Shown piece after piece: positions 1 to 6,870 of a DNA stretch of 37,424 nt. A program made the translations under genes and the position numbers. Source of the DNA: Tenacibaculum sp. L6. GTDB lineage: Bacteria; Bacteroidota; Bacteroidia; Flavobacteriales; Flavobacteriaceae. The notes beneath the pieces were generated by a model. The model searched no databases and had not been told where the DNA came from. It saw only the letters and a program-made list of their open reading frames with translations. Location of the stretch: positions 24,124 to 61,547 of the forward strand of contig NZ_JAPEHZ010000007.1 in NCBI RefSeq assembly GCF_028823685.1, given 5' to 3'. Within the stretch, counting starts at the first letter, position 1. Every line of letters starts with the position of its first letter.

Positions 1-1
1 T

Positions 2-18
2 GCTCTCGTATAGAGAGC
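2..18. other. Short GC-containing hairpin at the window edge
   Basis: GCTCTC-gtata-GAGAGC forms a perfect 6-bp stem with a 5-base loop. It may be the terminator of a gene to the left of the window. There is no long T tract, so this is only a suggestion. Confidence 0.3.
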
Positions 19-32
19 TTTCATTCATTAAT

Positions 33-60
33 CAAAAAACGAATAGTTATGATAACTATT
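33..60 (-). terminator. Putative rho-independent terminator of rpoD
   Basis: Read on the minus strand, an AT-rich inverted repeat (AATAGT...ACTATT, 42-60) is followed by a T run (complement of 33-39). It sits about 25 bases beyond the rpoD stop codon. The stem is weak in GC, so efficiency is uncertain. Confidence 0.5.
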
Positions 61-85
61 TGTTATTGTATATACGGGGCAGAAA

Positions 86-949
86 CTACCCTAAATATGT
101 CATTAAAATCTTACTACGAGATGTATGCTTTAATCTTCTAATAGCTTTTTCTTTAATTTGACGAACACGTTCACGAGTTAAATCGAAAGTTTCTCCAATT
201 TCTTCTAAGGTCATTGGTTGGTGTTCACCTAAACCAAAATATAGCTTAACAACATCAGCTTCACGCGGAGTTAAAGTTTCTAAAGCACGATTAATCTCAA
301 TACGTAATGATTCGTGTAATAATGTTTTATCAGGGTTTGGTGATTCACCAGAGTTCAATACATCGTATAAGTTAGAATCTTCACCTTCGATTAAAGGAGC
401 ATCCATTGATACGTGACGACCCGAGTTTTTCATCGATTCTTTAACGTCGTTAACAGTCATGTCTAATTTCTTAGCAATTTCTTCAGCACTTGGTGGGCGC
501 TCATTTTCTTGCTCTAAGAAAGCATACATTTTGTTAATTTTATTGATCGAACCAATTTTGTTTAACGGTAAACGTACAATACGAGATTGTTCTGCTAAGG
601 CTTGTAATATAGATTGACGAATCCACCATACAGCATATGAAATGAATTTAAAACCACGAGTTTCGTCAAAACGTTTAGCAGCTTTAATTAATCCTAAATT
701 TCCTTCGTTAATTAAATCAGGAAGAGTTAATCCTTGATTTTGGTATTGTTTTGCAACCGATACCACAAAACGTAAGTTAGCCTTGGTTAGTTTTTCAAGA
801 GCTCTTTGGTCACCAGCTTTAATTCTTTGCGCTAATTCTACTTCTTCATCGGCAGTAATTAAGTCTACTTTTCCTATTTCTTGCAAATATTTGTCTAAAG
901 ACGCGGTTTCTCTGTTGGTAACCTGTTTTGTAATTTTAAGTTGTCTCAT
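86..949 (-). CDS. rpoD: Primary RNA polymerase sigma factor (RpoD/SigA type)
   Basis: 287 aa. This is the housekeeping sigma-70 factor that directs RNA polymerase to vegetative promoters. Region 1.2 lies at about residues 18-48. Region 2 at about 55-125 contains the typical [18 protein letters not shown] core-binding stretch and the aromatic -10/-7 melting segment around [11 protein letters not shown]. Region 3 is at about 135-210. The region 4 helix-turn-helix at about 225-285 includes [17 protein letters not shown]. Region 1.1 is absent, as is usual for Bacteroidota primary sigma factors, which recognise TTTG/TAnnTTTG promoters; such elements recur in this window. It is transcribed alone, divergently from an ECF sigma gene, and ends at a putative terminator. 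Identification is secure. Confidence 0.97.
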   Translation of the reverse strand: MRQLKITKQVTNRETASLDKYLQEIGKVDLITADEEVELAQRIKAGDQRALEKLTKANLRFVVSVAKQYQNQGLTLPDLINEGNLGLIKAAKRFDETRGFKFISYAVWWIRQSILQALAEQSRIVRLPLNKIGSINKINKMYAFLEQENERPPSAEEIAKKLDMTVNDVKESMKNSGRHVSMDAPLIEGEDSNLYDVLNSGESPNPDKTLLHESLRIEINRALETLTPREADVVKLYFGLGEHQPMTLEEIGETFDLTRERVRQIKEKAIRRLKHTSRSKILMTYLG

Positions 950-1066
950 TCTACTTCAAATGTATTTTAATTTCAGTCTACATTATCTTATACGTAAGCA
1001 TTGAGTCTTTTGTTACAAAAAAGATGTTTTTTTTTGAGATAATTTATTTGATTGTTCAGTATTGGT

Positions 1067-1074
1067 TAACTTTG
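1067..1074 (+). promoter_or_regulatory. Candidate -7 element for the ECF sigma operon
   Basis: TAACTTTG matches the Bacteroidota -7 consensus TAnnTTTG. A TTTG lies upstream but at a short spacing (about 16 bases), so the -33 box is imperfect. It implies a leader of roughly 80 bases before the TTG start at 1161. Confidence 0.45.
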
Positions 1075-1160
1075 TAGGTTAAAAAAGAAAAAGTAAGTGA
1101 CCTTCTTTTAAATACTGTGTCTTACTACTATAACTAAAAGAAAACTAACTATACTGCCCC

Positions 1161-1730
1161 TTGGAAAGTATTGATGTAACAATATTAAGCGACGAAGAAT
1201 TGGTGCGTAAAATAGTAGAAAAAAATGATACTCATTTATTTGCTGTTTTATACGACCGTTATGCTGGTGTGGTATATAACAAATGTTATGGTTTCTCATC
1301 AAGCAAAGAAGAAGCACAAGATTTAACACATGATGTGTTTATTCGTCTATTTGTAAAATTGAGAACTTTTAAAGGAAAATCGAAGTTTTCTACCTGGTTA
1401 TATTCTTTTACGTACAATTTTTGTGTAAACTACGTACAAAGAGACAAAGAAAAGAAACGAGAAAAAGTAACTGTAGCAACAGACGAAATAAAAGAAGAAA
1501 GCAATATTGAAGATATTGATGATGCGACACTATTCGAGTTAAAGTCAGACAAATTAGCTAAAGCACTCGAAATGATTTCTCCTTCAGAAAAAATGATTTT
1601 ATTAATGAAATATCAAGATGAAATGAGCATAAAAGATATTTCTGAAGGATTAGAATTAGGAGAGAGTGCAGTAAAAATGCGCTTAAAAAGAGCAAAGGAT
1701 AAAGTAGTAAAAGCGTATAATGAATTGTAA
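1161..1730 (+). CDS. ECF-family RNA polymerase sigma factor, TTG start
   Basis: 189 aa. This is an alternative sigma factor of the extracytoplasmic-function group. Region 2 covers about residues 20-95 (LYDRYAGVVYNKCYGF, then ...EEAQDLTHDVFIRLFVKL). Region 4 covers about 130-185 (MILLMKYQDEMSIKDISEGL, then ESAVKMRLKRAKDKV). No ATG exists in this frame before the region-2 core, and an in-frame stop sits at 1146-1148, so the TTG at 1161 is the best start. The next gene begins five bases after the stop codon, so the two are probably co-transcribed with the downstream MscS-like gene. No classical anti-sigma factor with a membrane segment is adjacent. The regulon cannot be judged from the sequence. 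Confidence 0.92.
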   Translation: MESIDVTILSDEELVRKIVEKNDTHLFAVLYDRYAGVVYNKCYGFSSSKEEAQDLTHDVFIRLFVKLRTFKGKSKFSTWLYSFTYNFCVNYVQRDKEKKREKVTVATDEIKEESNIEDIDDATLFELKSDKLAKALEMISPSEKMILLMKYQDEMSIKDISEGLELGESAVKMRLKRAKDKVVKAYNEL

Positions 1731-1735
1731 TAATT

Positions 1736-1930
1736 ATGGATAATCCGTTCAAAAAAATATTACATAACGAAGAGTTGCCCGAAGTACTTAAGAGTAAAGT
1801 GCTTAATGACGTGGCAATGATAAAACTATCCATAGACATGGCTGACTTATTTGTTGTTAAATACCCGAGTACCATTATCGATTTAGTAGGAGGAGGAAAA
1901 GCGAAAGAAAAAAAAGACGAGACTAATTAA
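1736..1930 (+). CDS. Small conserved-looking protein next to the ECF sigma
   Basis: 64 aa, of unrecognised function. It is soluble, with no signal peptide or membrane segment. A helical N-terminal part (PFKKILHNEELPEVLKSKVL) is followed by a stretch with a run of hydrophobic residues and a lysine-rich tail. It starts five bases after the ECF sigma stop and ends 25 bases before the MscS-like gene, so it belongs to that operon. The position behind a sigma gene invites the idea of a sigma regulator, but nothing in the sequence shows this. Confidence 0.75.
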   Translation: MDNPFKKILHNEELPEVLKSKVLNDVAMIKLSIDMADLFVVKYPSTIIDLVGGGKAKEKKDETN

Positions 1931-1955
1931 TTGAACCAAATATAGAATACTAGTT

Positions 1956-2774
1956 ATGAATTTTTTAGAAATAGATATTTTACAGCCTTTTAAAGATATT
2001 TTTCAAGAGATTATAAACACGCTGCCCATGATAGCCATGTTTGTTCTTTTTGTTGTTCTTTCATGGTTAGTAATAAAAGTGTTTTTATACGTAGTAAGAA
2101 AAGCACTAGCAAAAACTAAAATTGATGAATGGTCTAAAAAACTACGAAAAACTGAAATTTTTGGAGATAGTACAATAAATATTGTATTGACCAATGTGAT
2201 TTTAGCTGTGTTAAAGTGGTTTTTAATTTTCGTTTTTGTAATGGTGGGAGCTGAAATGTTTGGGTTAAACATCGTTTCAGACGGGATAAAAAGCTTCTTC
2301 GCTTACCTGCCTAAATTATTAACTGCCTTAGGAATTTTTGTTGCAGGAGCCTATTTAGGAACTGTAGTAAAAAAAGCAATTCAATCCATGTTTAAATCTC
2401 TTGAAGTTTCAGGAGGAAACTTGGTAGGGAATATAGCTTTTTATTTGATCGTTGTTTTTTTATCGATTACAGCATTAGATCAAGCAGGAGTAGATACTTC
2501 AGTAATAAAAAGTAACGTAACATTATTAATAGGATCGGTACTTTTAGCTTTTACTTTAGCCTTTGGTTTTGGTGCAAGAGAAGCCGTTGCTAGATTACTT
2601 TTCGGGTATTATTCTAGAAAGAATATAGAGATAGGATCTAAGGTTATTATTAATGATGTTGAAGGAGTTGTTGTTGCTATAGATAATATTTGTGTAACCA
2701 TTGCTACTGTAGATGGGAAGGTTATTTTACCAATTAAAGATGTGGTAGATAACAAAATAGTTATAAAAAATTAG
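1956..2774 (+). CDS. MscS-like small-conductance membrane channel protein
   Basis: 272 aa integral membrane protein. Hydrophobic segments lie at about residues 22-45, 80-105, 112-135, 155-175 and 187-210. The last of these is glycine/alanine-rich (AFTLAFGFGAREAVARLL), like a pore-lining helix. It is followed by a short beta-rich domain (GSKVIINDVEGVVVAIDNI) typical of the MscS middle domain and then ends early, without the large C-terminal vestibule of E. coli MscS. This fits the shorter conserved-TM-helix relatives of MscS. The probable role is an osmotic or mechanosensitive channel in the inner membrane; gating has not been shown for this type. It is the last gene of the ECF-sigma operon. 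Confidence 0.8.
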   Translation: MNFLEIDILQPFKDIFQEIINTLPMIAMFVLFVVLSWLVIKVFLYVVRKALAKTKIDEWSKKLRKTEIFGDSTINIVLTNVILAVLKWFLIFVFVMVGAEMFGLNIVSDGIKSFFAYLPKLLTALGIFVAGAYLGTVVKKAIQSMFKSLEVSGGNLVGNIAFYLIVVFLSITALDQAGVDTSVIKSNVTLLIGSVLLAFTLAFGFGAREAVARLLFGYYSRKNIEIGSKVIINDVEGVVVAIDNICVTIATVDGKVILPIKDVVDNKIVIKN

Positions 2775-2795
2775 TAAAAATTTAACATTTTTTTA

Positions 2796-2803
2796 TATCT
2801 TTG
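2796..2803 (+). promoter_or_regulatory. Candidate -7 promoter element of the first hairpin RNA
   Basis: TATCTTTG fits TAnnTTTG and would place a transcript start near 2809, about 25 bases before the hairpin at 2835. No good TTTG is seen at the usual -33 spacing. Confidence 0.4.
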
Positions 2804-2808
2804 ACTTT

Positions 2809-2912
2809 ACTAAAAACAATGTTTTTTACAGTACGATAGATTTCGGGGGACTTCTATCTAATAATAAAGAGAAATCTTTATGAAAGAAGGTCGCGAAAGT
2901 GACCTTTTTTTA
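2809..2912 (+). ncRNA. Putative small structured RNA, unit 1
   Basis: This unit begins after a TAnnTTTG element. It holds a hairpin with stem GATAGA (2835-2840) / TCTATC (2853-2858) and a 12-base loop containing GGGGGA. An A-rich spacer follows, then a strong terminator (GGTCGC-GAAA-GTGACC plus T tract). No credible protein is encoded. The arrangement repeats in unit 2 about 130 bases downstream. The family is not one I recognise; a short leader-type regulatory RNA is the alternative reading. The start is inferred from the promoter element. Confidence 0.5.
2886..2912 (+). terminator. Rho-independent terminator with GAAA tetraloop
   Basis: The stem GGTCGC/GTGACC contains one G-U pair and a GNRA (GAAA) loop, flanked by AA/TT extension and followed by at least seven T. 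It is a strong intrinsic terminator, ending either the mscS-like transcript or the small RNA. Confidence 0.8.
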
Positions 2913-2939
2913 TTTTATATAATGTGACTTTTACAGATA

Positions 2940-3045
2940 AAATGTATCTAAACATATAGAGAATAATAGATTTTGGGGGATTTCTATTTAATCTTAAGAA
3001 AAATGCTAACAGAATTCTGTTAGCATTTTCTTTATTAGTTACTAT
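2940..3045 (+). ncRNA. Putative small structured RNA, unit 2
   Basis: This unit has the same architecture as unit 1. A hairpin with stem AATAGA (2965-2970) / TCTATT (2983-2988) carries a 12-base loop with GGGGGA, and a strong terminator hairpin follows. Relative to unit 1 the first stem pair changed from G-C to A-T on both sides, so pairing is kept. No clear promoter of its own is visible, and the 5' end is uncertain. Confidence 0.45.
3003..3036. terminator. Bidirectional terminator between RNA unit 2 and porT
   Basis: ATGCTAACAG-aatt-CTGTTAGCAT is a perfect 10-bp stem with A runs on the left and T runs on the right. It can therefore terminate plus-strand transcripts and, with its A-rich left flank read as T on the other strand, the minus-strand porT operon, which ends at 3059. 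Confidence 0.8.
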
Positions 3046-3058
3046 TTATCGTAAAATT

Positions 3059-3754
3059 TTATTCAAAAGCTAAGTGTAAAAACACACCTCTGGTTCCTAA
3101 GTAATTAATAGGATCTGTCCACTGAGAAGCTTTGTTATCGTATTTAACTTCGTTATTTATAGCAAAAACACCTCTTATTGAAGGAGAAAATTTAAAGTAA
3201 CTTAAGTAAAAATCTACTCCAATACCAACTTCGTACATAAAGTTGTTGGTTGTTGTTCTAAATTCTCCAGCAAAATTATCATCGCTATTTCGTTCGTTAC
3301 TCGAAAAATTATGATCGTACGAAACTCCACCTATTACATAAGGTCTCATGTTATTAAGTCTATTCGTGCTAAATTTTAATAATAAAGGCATATGTAAGTA
3401 TGTAGCACCAACTTCACGCGTAGTTATGTTTTCTGGACCTGATATATGATTGAAACGTAATGTTTTGGTATTTGACATTAAACCAGGCTCAAAACGTAGG
3501 TTTATGTTGTTGTGAAGTCTTAAATCGGCAATTAAACCAACATTAAACCCAACAGACGACTCTACTTCAATTTCGGGATTGTTAATACTACTTGGTTTGT
3601 AGCCTATTTTGTAACCATTATTATTGGCTCCTAAATAAAAACCGTAGTGAAAAAGAGGTTTATCAAAACTAGGAAGTTTTAATATTTTTTCTCTTTGAGC
3701 TTGAGCAGCAATAGAAACTGCGAAAAATCCGAAAAGTAAAAGCCTTTTTAACAT
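3059..3754 (-). CDS. porT: PorT-family outer membrane beta-barrel protein (type IX secretion)
   Basis: 231 aa. An N-terminal signal peptide (LLLFGFFAVSIAAQAQ) is followed by alternating beta-strand patterns such as FHYGFYLGANNNGYKI and NFMYEVGIGVDFYLSYFKF, and by an aromatic C-terminal end (GVFLHLAFE) typical of outer membrane barrels. PorT (SprT in flavobacteria) is needed for type IX secretion and gliding in relatives; its exact role in the complex is less settled than that of the core motor. In Flavobacterium the gene lies beside ubiE, as it does here, one base after the ubiE stop. The family call rests on this context plus barrel features; a general PorT-like opacity-type barrel is the fallback. 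Confidence 0.85.
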   Translation of the reverse strand: MLKRLLLFGFFAVSIAAQAQREKILKLPSFDKPLFHYGFYLGANNNGYKIGYKPSSINNPEIEVESSVGFNVGLIADLRLHNNINLRFEPGLMSNTKTLRFNHISGPENITTREVGATYLHMPLLLKFSTNRLNNMRPYVIGGVSYDHNFSSNERNSDDNFAGEFRTTTNNFMYEVGIGVDFYLSYFKFSPSIRGVFAINNEVKYDNKASQWTDPINYLGTRGVFLHLAFE

Positions 3755-3755
3755 A

Positions 3756-4484
3756 CTATTTTAAAGCGGTATAAATTGATGCAACACCAAAGGTTACAGG
3801 TATATTCTTTGCATTCTTAAACCCATTTTTTTGCAAAATATTGTTGAAAGCCTCTCCAAAAGGAAAAGAATTTGCTGTTTCAGATAAATAAGCGTAGGCA
3901 ACTTTGTCTTTTGAAAACAGTTTACCGATAACTGGTAAAATAAAATTCGTGTAGAATTTGTACCCTTGTTTAAAAGGAAATTTGGTTGGATTTGAGGTTT
4001 CTAACACCACAAATTTACCCCCAGGTTTTAGTACACGAAGTATTTCGGTTATACCTTTATCTAAATTTTCAAAATTTCTAACACCAAAAGAAACTGTAAT
4101 AGCATCAAAAGTATTGTCAGGGAAAGGGATGTTTTCACTATCGCCAACAACCATTTCTATTTTGTTTGATAAGTTGGCTTTGGCAACTTTTTGTCTACCT
4201 ACTTGTAGCATTCCTTCAGAAATGTCTAAACCAACAATCCTTTCAGGATTTAATTCAGACATCATTAAGGCTAAATCACCAGTACCAGTTGCAATGTCTA
4301 AAATTTGTTTCGGATTATTTTCTCCTATTAATTTTACTACTTTCTTACGCCAGCTAACATCTATTCCAAAAGAAATTACACGGTTTAATCCGTCATAATC
4401 TTCAGAAATATTGTCAAACATTTTAGCAACTTGCTCTTTTTTTCCTAATTCAGAATCTTTATATGGTTTGATGTTTTCAGACAT
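3756..4484 (-). CDS. ubiE: Demethylmenaquinone methyltransferase (UbiE/MenG)
   Basis: 242 aa class I SAM-dependent methyltransferase. The SAM-binding motif I is [13 protein letters not shown] at about residues 60-72. The acidic loop end (IVGLDIS), [14 protein letters not shown] and VRNF are diagnostic of UbiE, as is the N-terminal [16 protein letters not shown]. The enzyme C-methylates demethylmenaquinone in the last step of menaquinone synthesis. Bacteroidota use menaquinone, so the ubiquinone activity of the E. coli enzyme is probably not relevant. It is co-directional with the Nfu gene (25-base gap) and porT (1-base gap), so probably one transcript. Confidence 0.95.
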   Translation of the reverse strand: MSENIKPYKDSELGKKEQVAKMFDNISEDYDGLNRVISFGIDVSWRKKVVKLIGENNPKQILDIATGTGDLALMMSELNPERIVGLDISEGMLQVGRQKVAKANLSNKIEMVVGDSENIPFPDNTFDAITVSFGVRNFENLDKGITEILRVLKPGGKFVVLETSNPTKFPFKQGYKFYTNFILPVIGKLFSKDKVAYAYLSETANSFPFGEAFNNILQKNGFKNAKNIPVTFGVASIYTALK

Positions 4485-4509
4485 GTGTTTTTGTATGGTT
4501 TACGGTGAA

Positions 4510-5403
4510 TTATCCGTTAATAGCGACTACTTCGTTAATTTGATTTGGTAACATTTCTTTTAGCATGGTTTCGATACCATTTTTCAAGGTTACTGTTGAA
4601 GATGGACATCCACTACATGCTCCTTGTAAAATAACGCTTACTCGTTTGCTTTCTGCGTCGTACGATTGAAAAGCAATGTTTCCTCCATCAGAAGCAACCG
4701 CAGGCTTGATGTATTCATCTAAAATATCAACAATTTTAGTTTCAACATCAGTTAAATTCTCTTTAGGGATTTCAACGTTCTGTTTTGTTTGTTGCTTTGG
4801 TAATTCAGTAATGATTTCTTTACCTTCTTGAATAAAGTTGCGAATAAATGTACGAACCTCTTGGTAAACTTCATTCCATTCAATCATATCGTACTTTGTA
4901 ATAGAAATATAGTTTTCAGAAATGAAAATTTCTTTTACAAAAGGAAAGTTGAATAAGGCTTGGGCTAGAGGAGAAGACTTGCTAGCTTCTTCAATATTTG
5001 TAAATTCAACATCAGTTTGTGTTAACGCTTTGTTAGTTCCGAATTTCATTACAGCTGGATTCGGAGTAACTTCCGCATACACTTCAATAGCGTCTTTTTT
5101 AGTAGTTTCTTCTTTAACTACCGAATTTCCACTTTGAATATAAGCTTCAATTTGTTCTCTAACTTCTTCTTCAACATCATCCCATTGTACGATATCGTAT
5201 CGTTGAATTGCTATAAAATTAGCAGTCACTAATACTTTTTTTACAAATGGAAGATAAAAAAGTTGTTGAGCTAAAGGTGAGTTTTTAGCTTCGTCAATAT
5301 TGTTGTATTCATAACTACCACCGTTCACTAAAATTTTGTTGCTAACAAACTTTAAGATGGTTTCGTTATTGGTTTCTTGTATGTTTATTTTGATAGAACT
5401 CAT
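4510..5403 (-). CDS. Nfu/NifU-type iron-sulfur cluster scaffold with two N-terminal Nfu_N repeats
   Basis: 297 aa from the ATG at 5403. The C-terminal NifU domain (about residues 220-297) carries the cluster-binding pair Cys263-x-x-Cys266 in GACSGCPSSTV. Before it are two copies of the Nfu N-terminal domain, at about residues 1-95 and 108-200, recognisable by the repeated pattern SPLAQ-L-F-PFVK...I-YD-I-W. The protein should bind and pass on Fe-S clusters in the cytoplasm. A longer frame reaches back to 5469, but it would run over the terminator at 5455-5480 and the TAATTTTG promoter element at 5421-5428, so I chose 5403. A duplicated Nfu_N domain is less common than a single one. Confidence 0.92.
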   Translation of the reverse strand: MSSIKINIQETNNETILKFVSNKILVNGGSYEYNNIDEAKNSPLAQQLFYLPFVKKVLVTANFIAIQRYDIVQWDDVEEEVREQIEAYIQSGNSVVKEETTKKDAIEVYAEVTPNPAVMKFGTNKALTQTDVEFTNIEEASKSSPLAQALFNFPFVKEIFISENYISITKYDMIEWNEVYQEVRTFIRNFIQEGKEIITELPKQQTKQNVEIPKENLTDVETKIVDILDEYIKPAVASDGGNIAFQSYDAESKRVSVILQGACSGCPSSTVTLKNGIETMLKEMLPNQINEVVAING

Positions 5404-5420
5404 AAGTTTTAAATAAGGAG

Positions 5421-5428
5421 CAAAATTA
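5421..5428 (-). promoter_or_regulatory. Candidate -7 element for nfu-ubiE-porT
   Basis: On the minus strand TAATTTTG matches TAnnTTTG. It lies just upstream of the start at 5403 and downstream of the previous gene's terminator. No TTTG box is seen at the ideal spacing. Confidence 0.45.
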
Positions 5429-5454
5429 AGGTAAAAAACTGAGATATGGATATA

Positions 5455-5480
5455 TAAAAAATCCTGCATAAAGCAGGACT
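5455..5480 (-). terminator. Rho-independent terminator after the FadL-like gene
   Basis: On the minus strand AGTCCTGC-tttat-GCAGGAT is followed by a T run (complement of the A run at 5456-5460). It separates the FadL-like gene from the nfu gene. Confidence 0.8.
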
Positions 5481-5501
5481 TTTATATGATCTTTTTAAGA
5501 A

Positions 5502-6854
5502 TTATAAACTGAATGTTACGGTTCCAGAAATTCTTGAGGTATTGTTCTTAATTGCTAAATCGCTGTTTTGGTAAATTGTATAATATTCTTTGTTGTTAGA
5601 TTTGGTATAACTTAAGTCAATCTTCATATTACCAAAGTTATATCCTAATCCAGCAGAGAAACCTTGTATGTTATCGTCGTCAGTATTACCCCCTAAAAGT
5701 AAATTAGGGTCTTTTTCGTAATGGTATCCACCTCGTACGCTCATGTTATCAAAGCGCCATTCGGTACCGATATTTAAAGCATGAGTATTTCTGTAATCGT
5801 GAGTAAAACTAGCGTTAGTGCTCGAAAAATCGCCGTCGCTAAACTTTATATTTTTGAAATCTTTATAGGTATAGTCTACACTAATTAATCCTTTTTTACC
5901 TATCACATAAGCTCCACTTGCGGTGAATCTGCTAGGGGTTTTGAACTTATATAAATAAGCCTCAGGGCCAATAATGTCAAGATCTTCAGAAATGTTTAGG
6001 TTTTCAACTCTATCCATGTAAAGTTCATCGTAATAATCTTCTAAAACTTCTTGATACCATGTAGGCGTTTCATAAGCTAAGCCAAGTCTAATATTTTGGT
6101 CGAGTTTGTAAATGAATCCTAAACCGATTGAAAAACCTGTTCCTTGTATATAACTTTCGGTATAATTTTCTACATCTAAAATATTACCATCTATATCATC
6201 ATTTATTTCATTAAACAAATGTTCTCTGTAAAATTCGATATCATGAAAGTTTAAAGATGCACCAACATGTAGTTTGTTTTGGTGTACAGATGAAAACCCT
6301 AAACTAAATACACTCGACTTTCCATCAATATAACTTGAGTTGTATTGGTCGAGACTTCTATCAAACTGAGTTTTTATTGCTTTTGGATCGGCAACATGTT
6401 CGTTATAAATTAAATATTGACTATTACCTTCTGCAGCATGGAATCCGCTAAAATCTTTTTTGATTCGGTAATTAAAAGTCAACGCAAAACGATTCCAATC
6501 AGAGTTAAGTGCAGAATCAAAAGATAAAATACCTCCTGCTTGCGTTAAGTTGAAAAAATCATCTTCTGTATTCGTAGAATTTCCATAGTAATTAGAGGTG
6601 TATTCTGTGTTTCTATTGCCTAAAGTAACACCAAAGGTGCTTTTAATAGCAACAGCACTACCTGCAGGGTTGATTCCGAAGGAAGAAATATCGCCTCCTA
6701 AGGCCCCGAAAGCACCACTCATAGCTTCGAAACGAGCGGTTCCGTAGTTATCGTCTTTAGAAAATAAAACTCCTAAATCATTATAGTTTAAATATTGTGA
6801 ATAGGCAGTAAACGTACAGGCAATACCAATTGCAAAAGCTAAAATTCTTTTCAT
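5502..6854 (-). CDS. FadL/OmpP1-family outer membrane protein
   Basis: 450 aa. The signal peptide is at about residues 1-20 (ILAFAIGIACTFTAYSQ). The mature N-terminus has the FadL-type segment AMSGAFGALGGDISSFGINPAGSA, in which the conserved NPA motif marks the plug/hatch region of long-chain fatty-acid-type porins. Many amphipathic beta strands follow, ending in SRISGTVTFSL. FadL relatives import hydrophobic molecules through the outer membrane; the substrate here is unknown. It starts 16 bases after the upstream lipoprotein gene ends, so the two are probably one operon. Confidence 0.88.
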   Translation of the reverse strand: MKRILAFAIGIACTFTAYSQYLNYNDLGVLFSKDDNYGTARFEAMSGAFGALGGDISSFGINPAGSAVAIKSTFGVTLGNRNTEYTSNYYGNSTNTEDDFFNLTQAGGILSFDSALNSDWNRFALTFNYRIKKDFSGFHAAEGNSQYLIYNEHVADPKAIKTQFDRSLDQYNSSYIDGKSSVFSLGFSSVHQNKLHVGASLNFHDIEFYREHLFNEINDDIDGNILDVENYTESYIQGTGFSIGLGFIYKLDQNIRLGLAYETPTWYQEVLEDYYDELYMDRVENLNISEDLDIIGPEAYLYKFKTPSRFTASGAYVIGKKGLISVDYTYKDFKNIKFSDGDFSSTNASFTHDYRNTHALNIGTEWRFDNMSVRGGYHYEKDPNLLLGGNTDDDNIQGFSAGLGYNFGNMKIDLSYTKSNNKEYYTIYQNSDLAIKNNTSRISGTVTFSL

Positions 6855-6870
6855 CTGTTTATTTTTTTAA

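Noticed and set aside
783-1004. Plus-strand open frame over the rpoD start
   Set aside because: It is antisense to the strongly conserved rpoD coding sequence and has no recognisable product.
1558-1875. Minus-strand hydrophobic frame opposite the ECF sigma gene
   Set aside because: It is a shadow of the sigma gene and the next small gene; its Leu/Ser-rich composition is what reverse reading of Lys/Glu codons gives.
3958-4398. 146-aa plus-strand frame opposite ubiE
   Set aside because: ubiE on the other strand has all family motifs; this frame has none.
5404-5469. N-terminal extension of the Nfu protein
   Set aside because: It would translate through a terminator hairpin and a promoter element; the ATG at 5403 begins the first domain.
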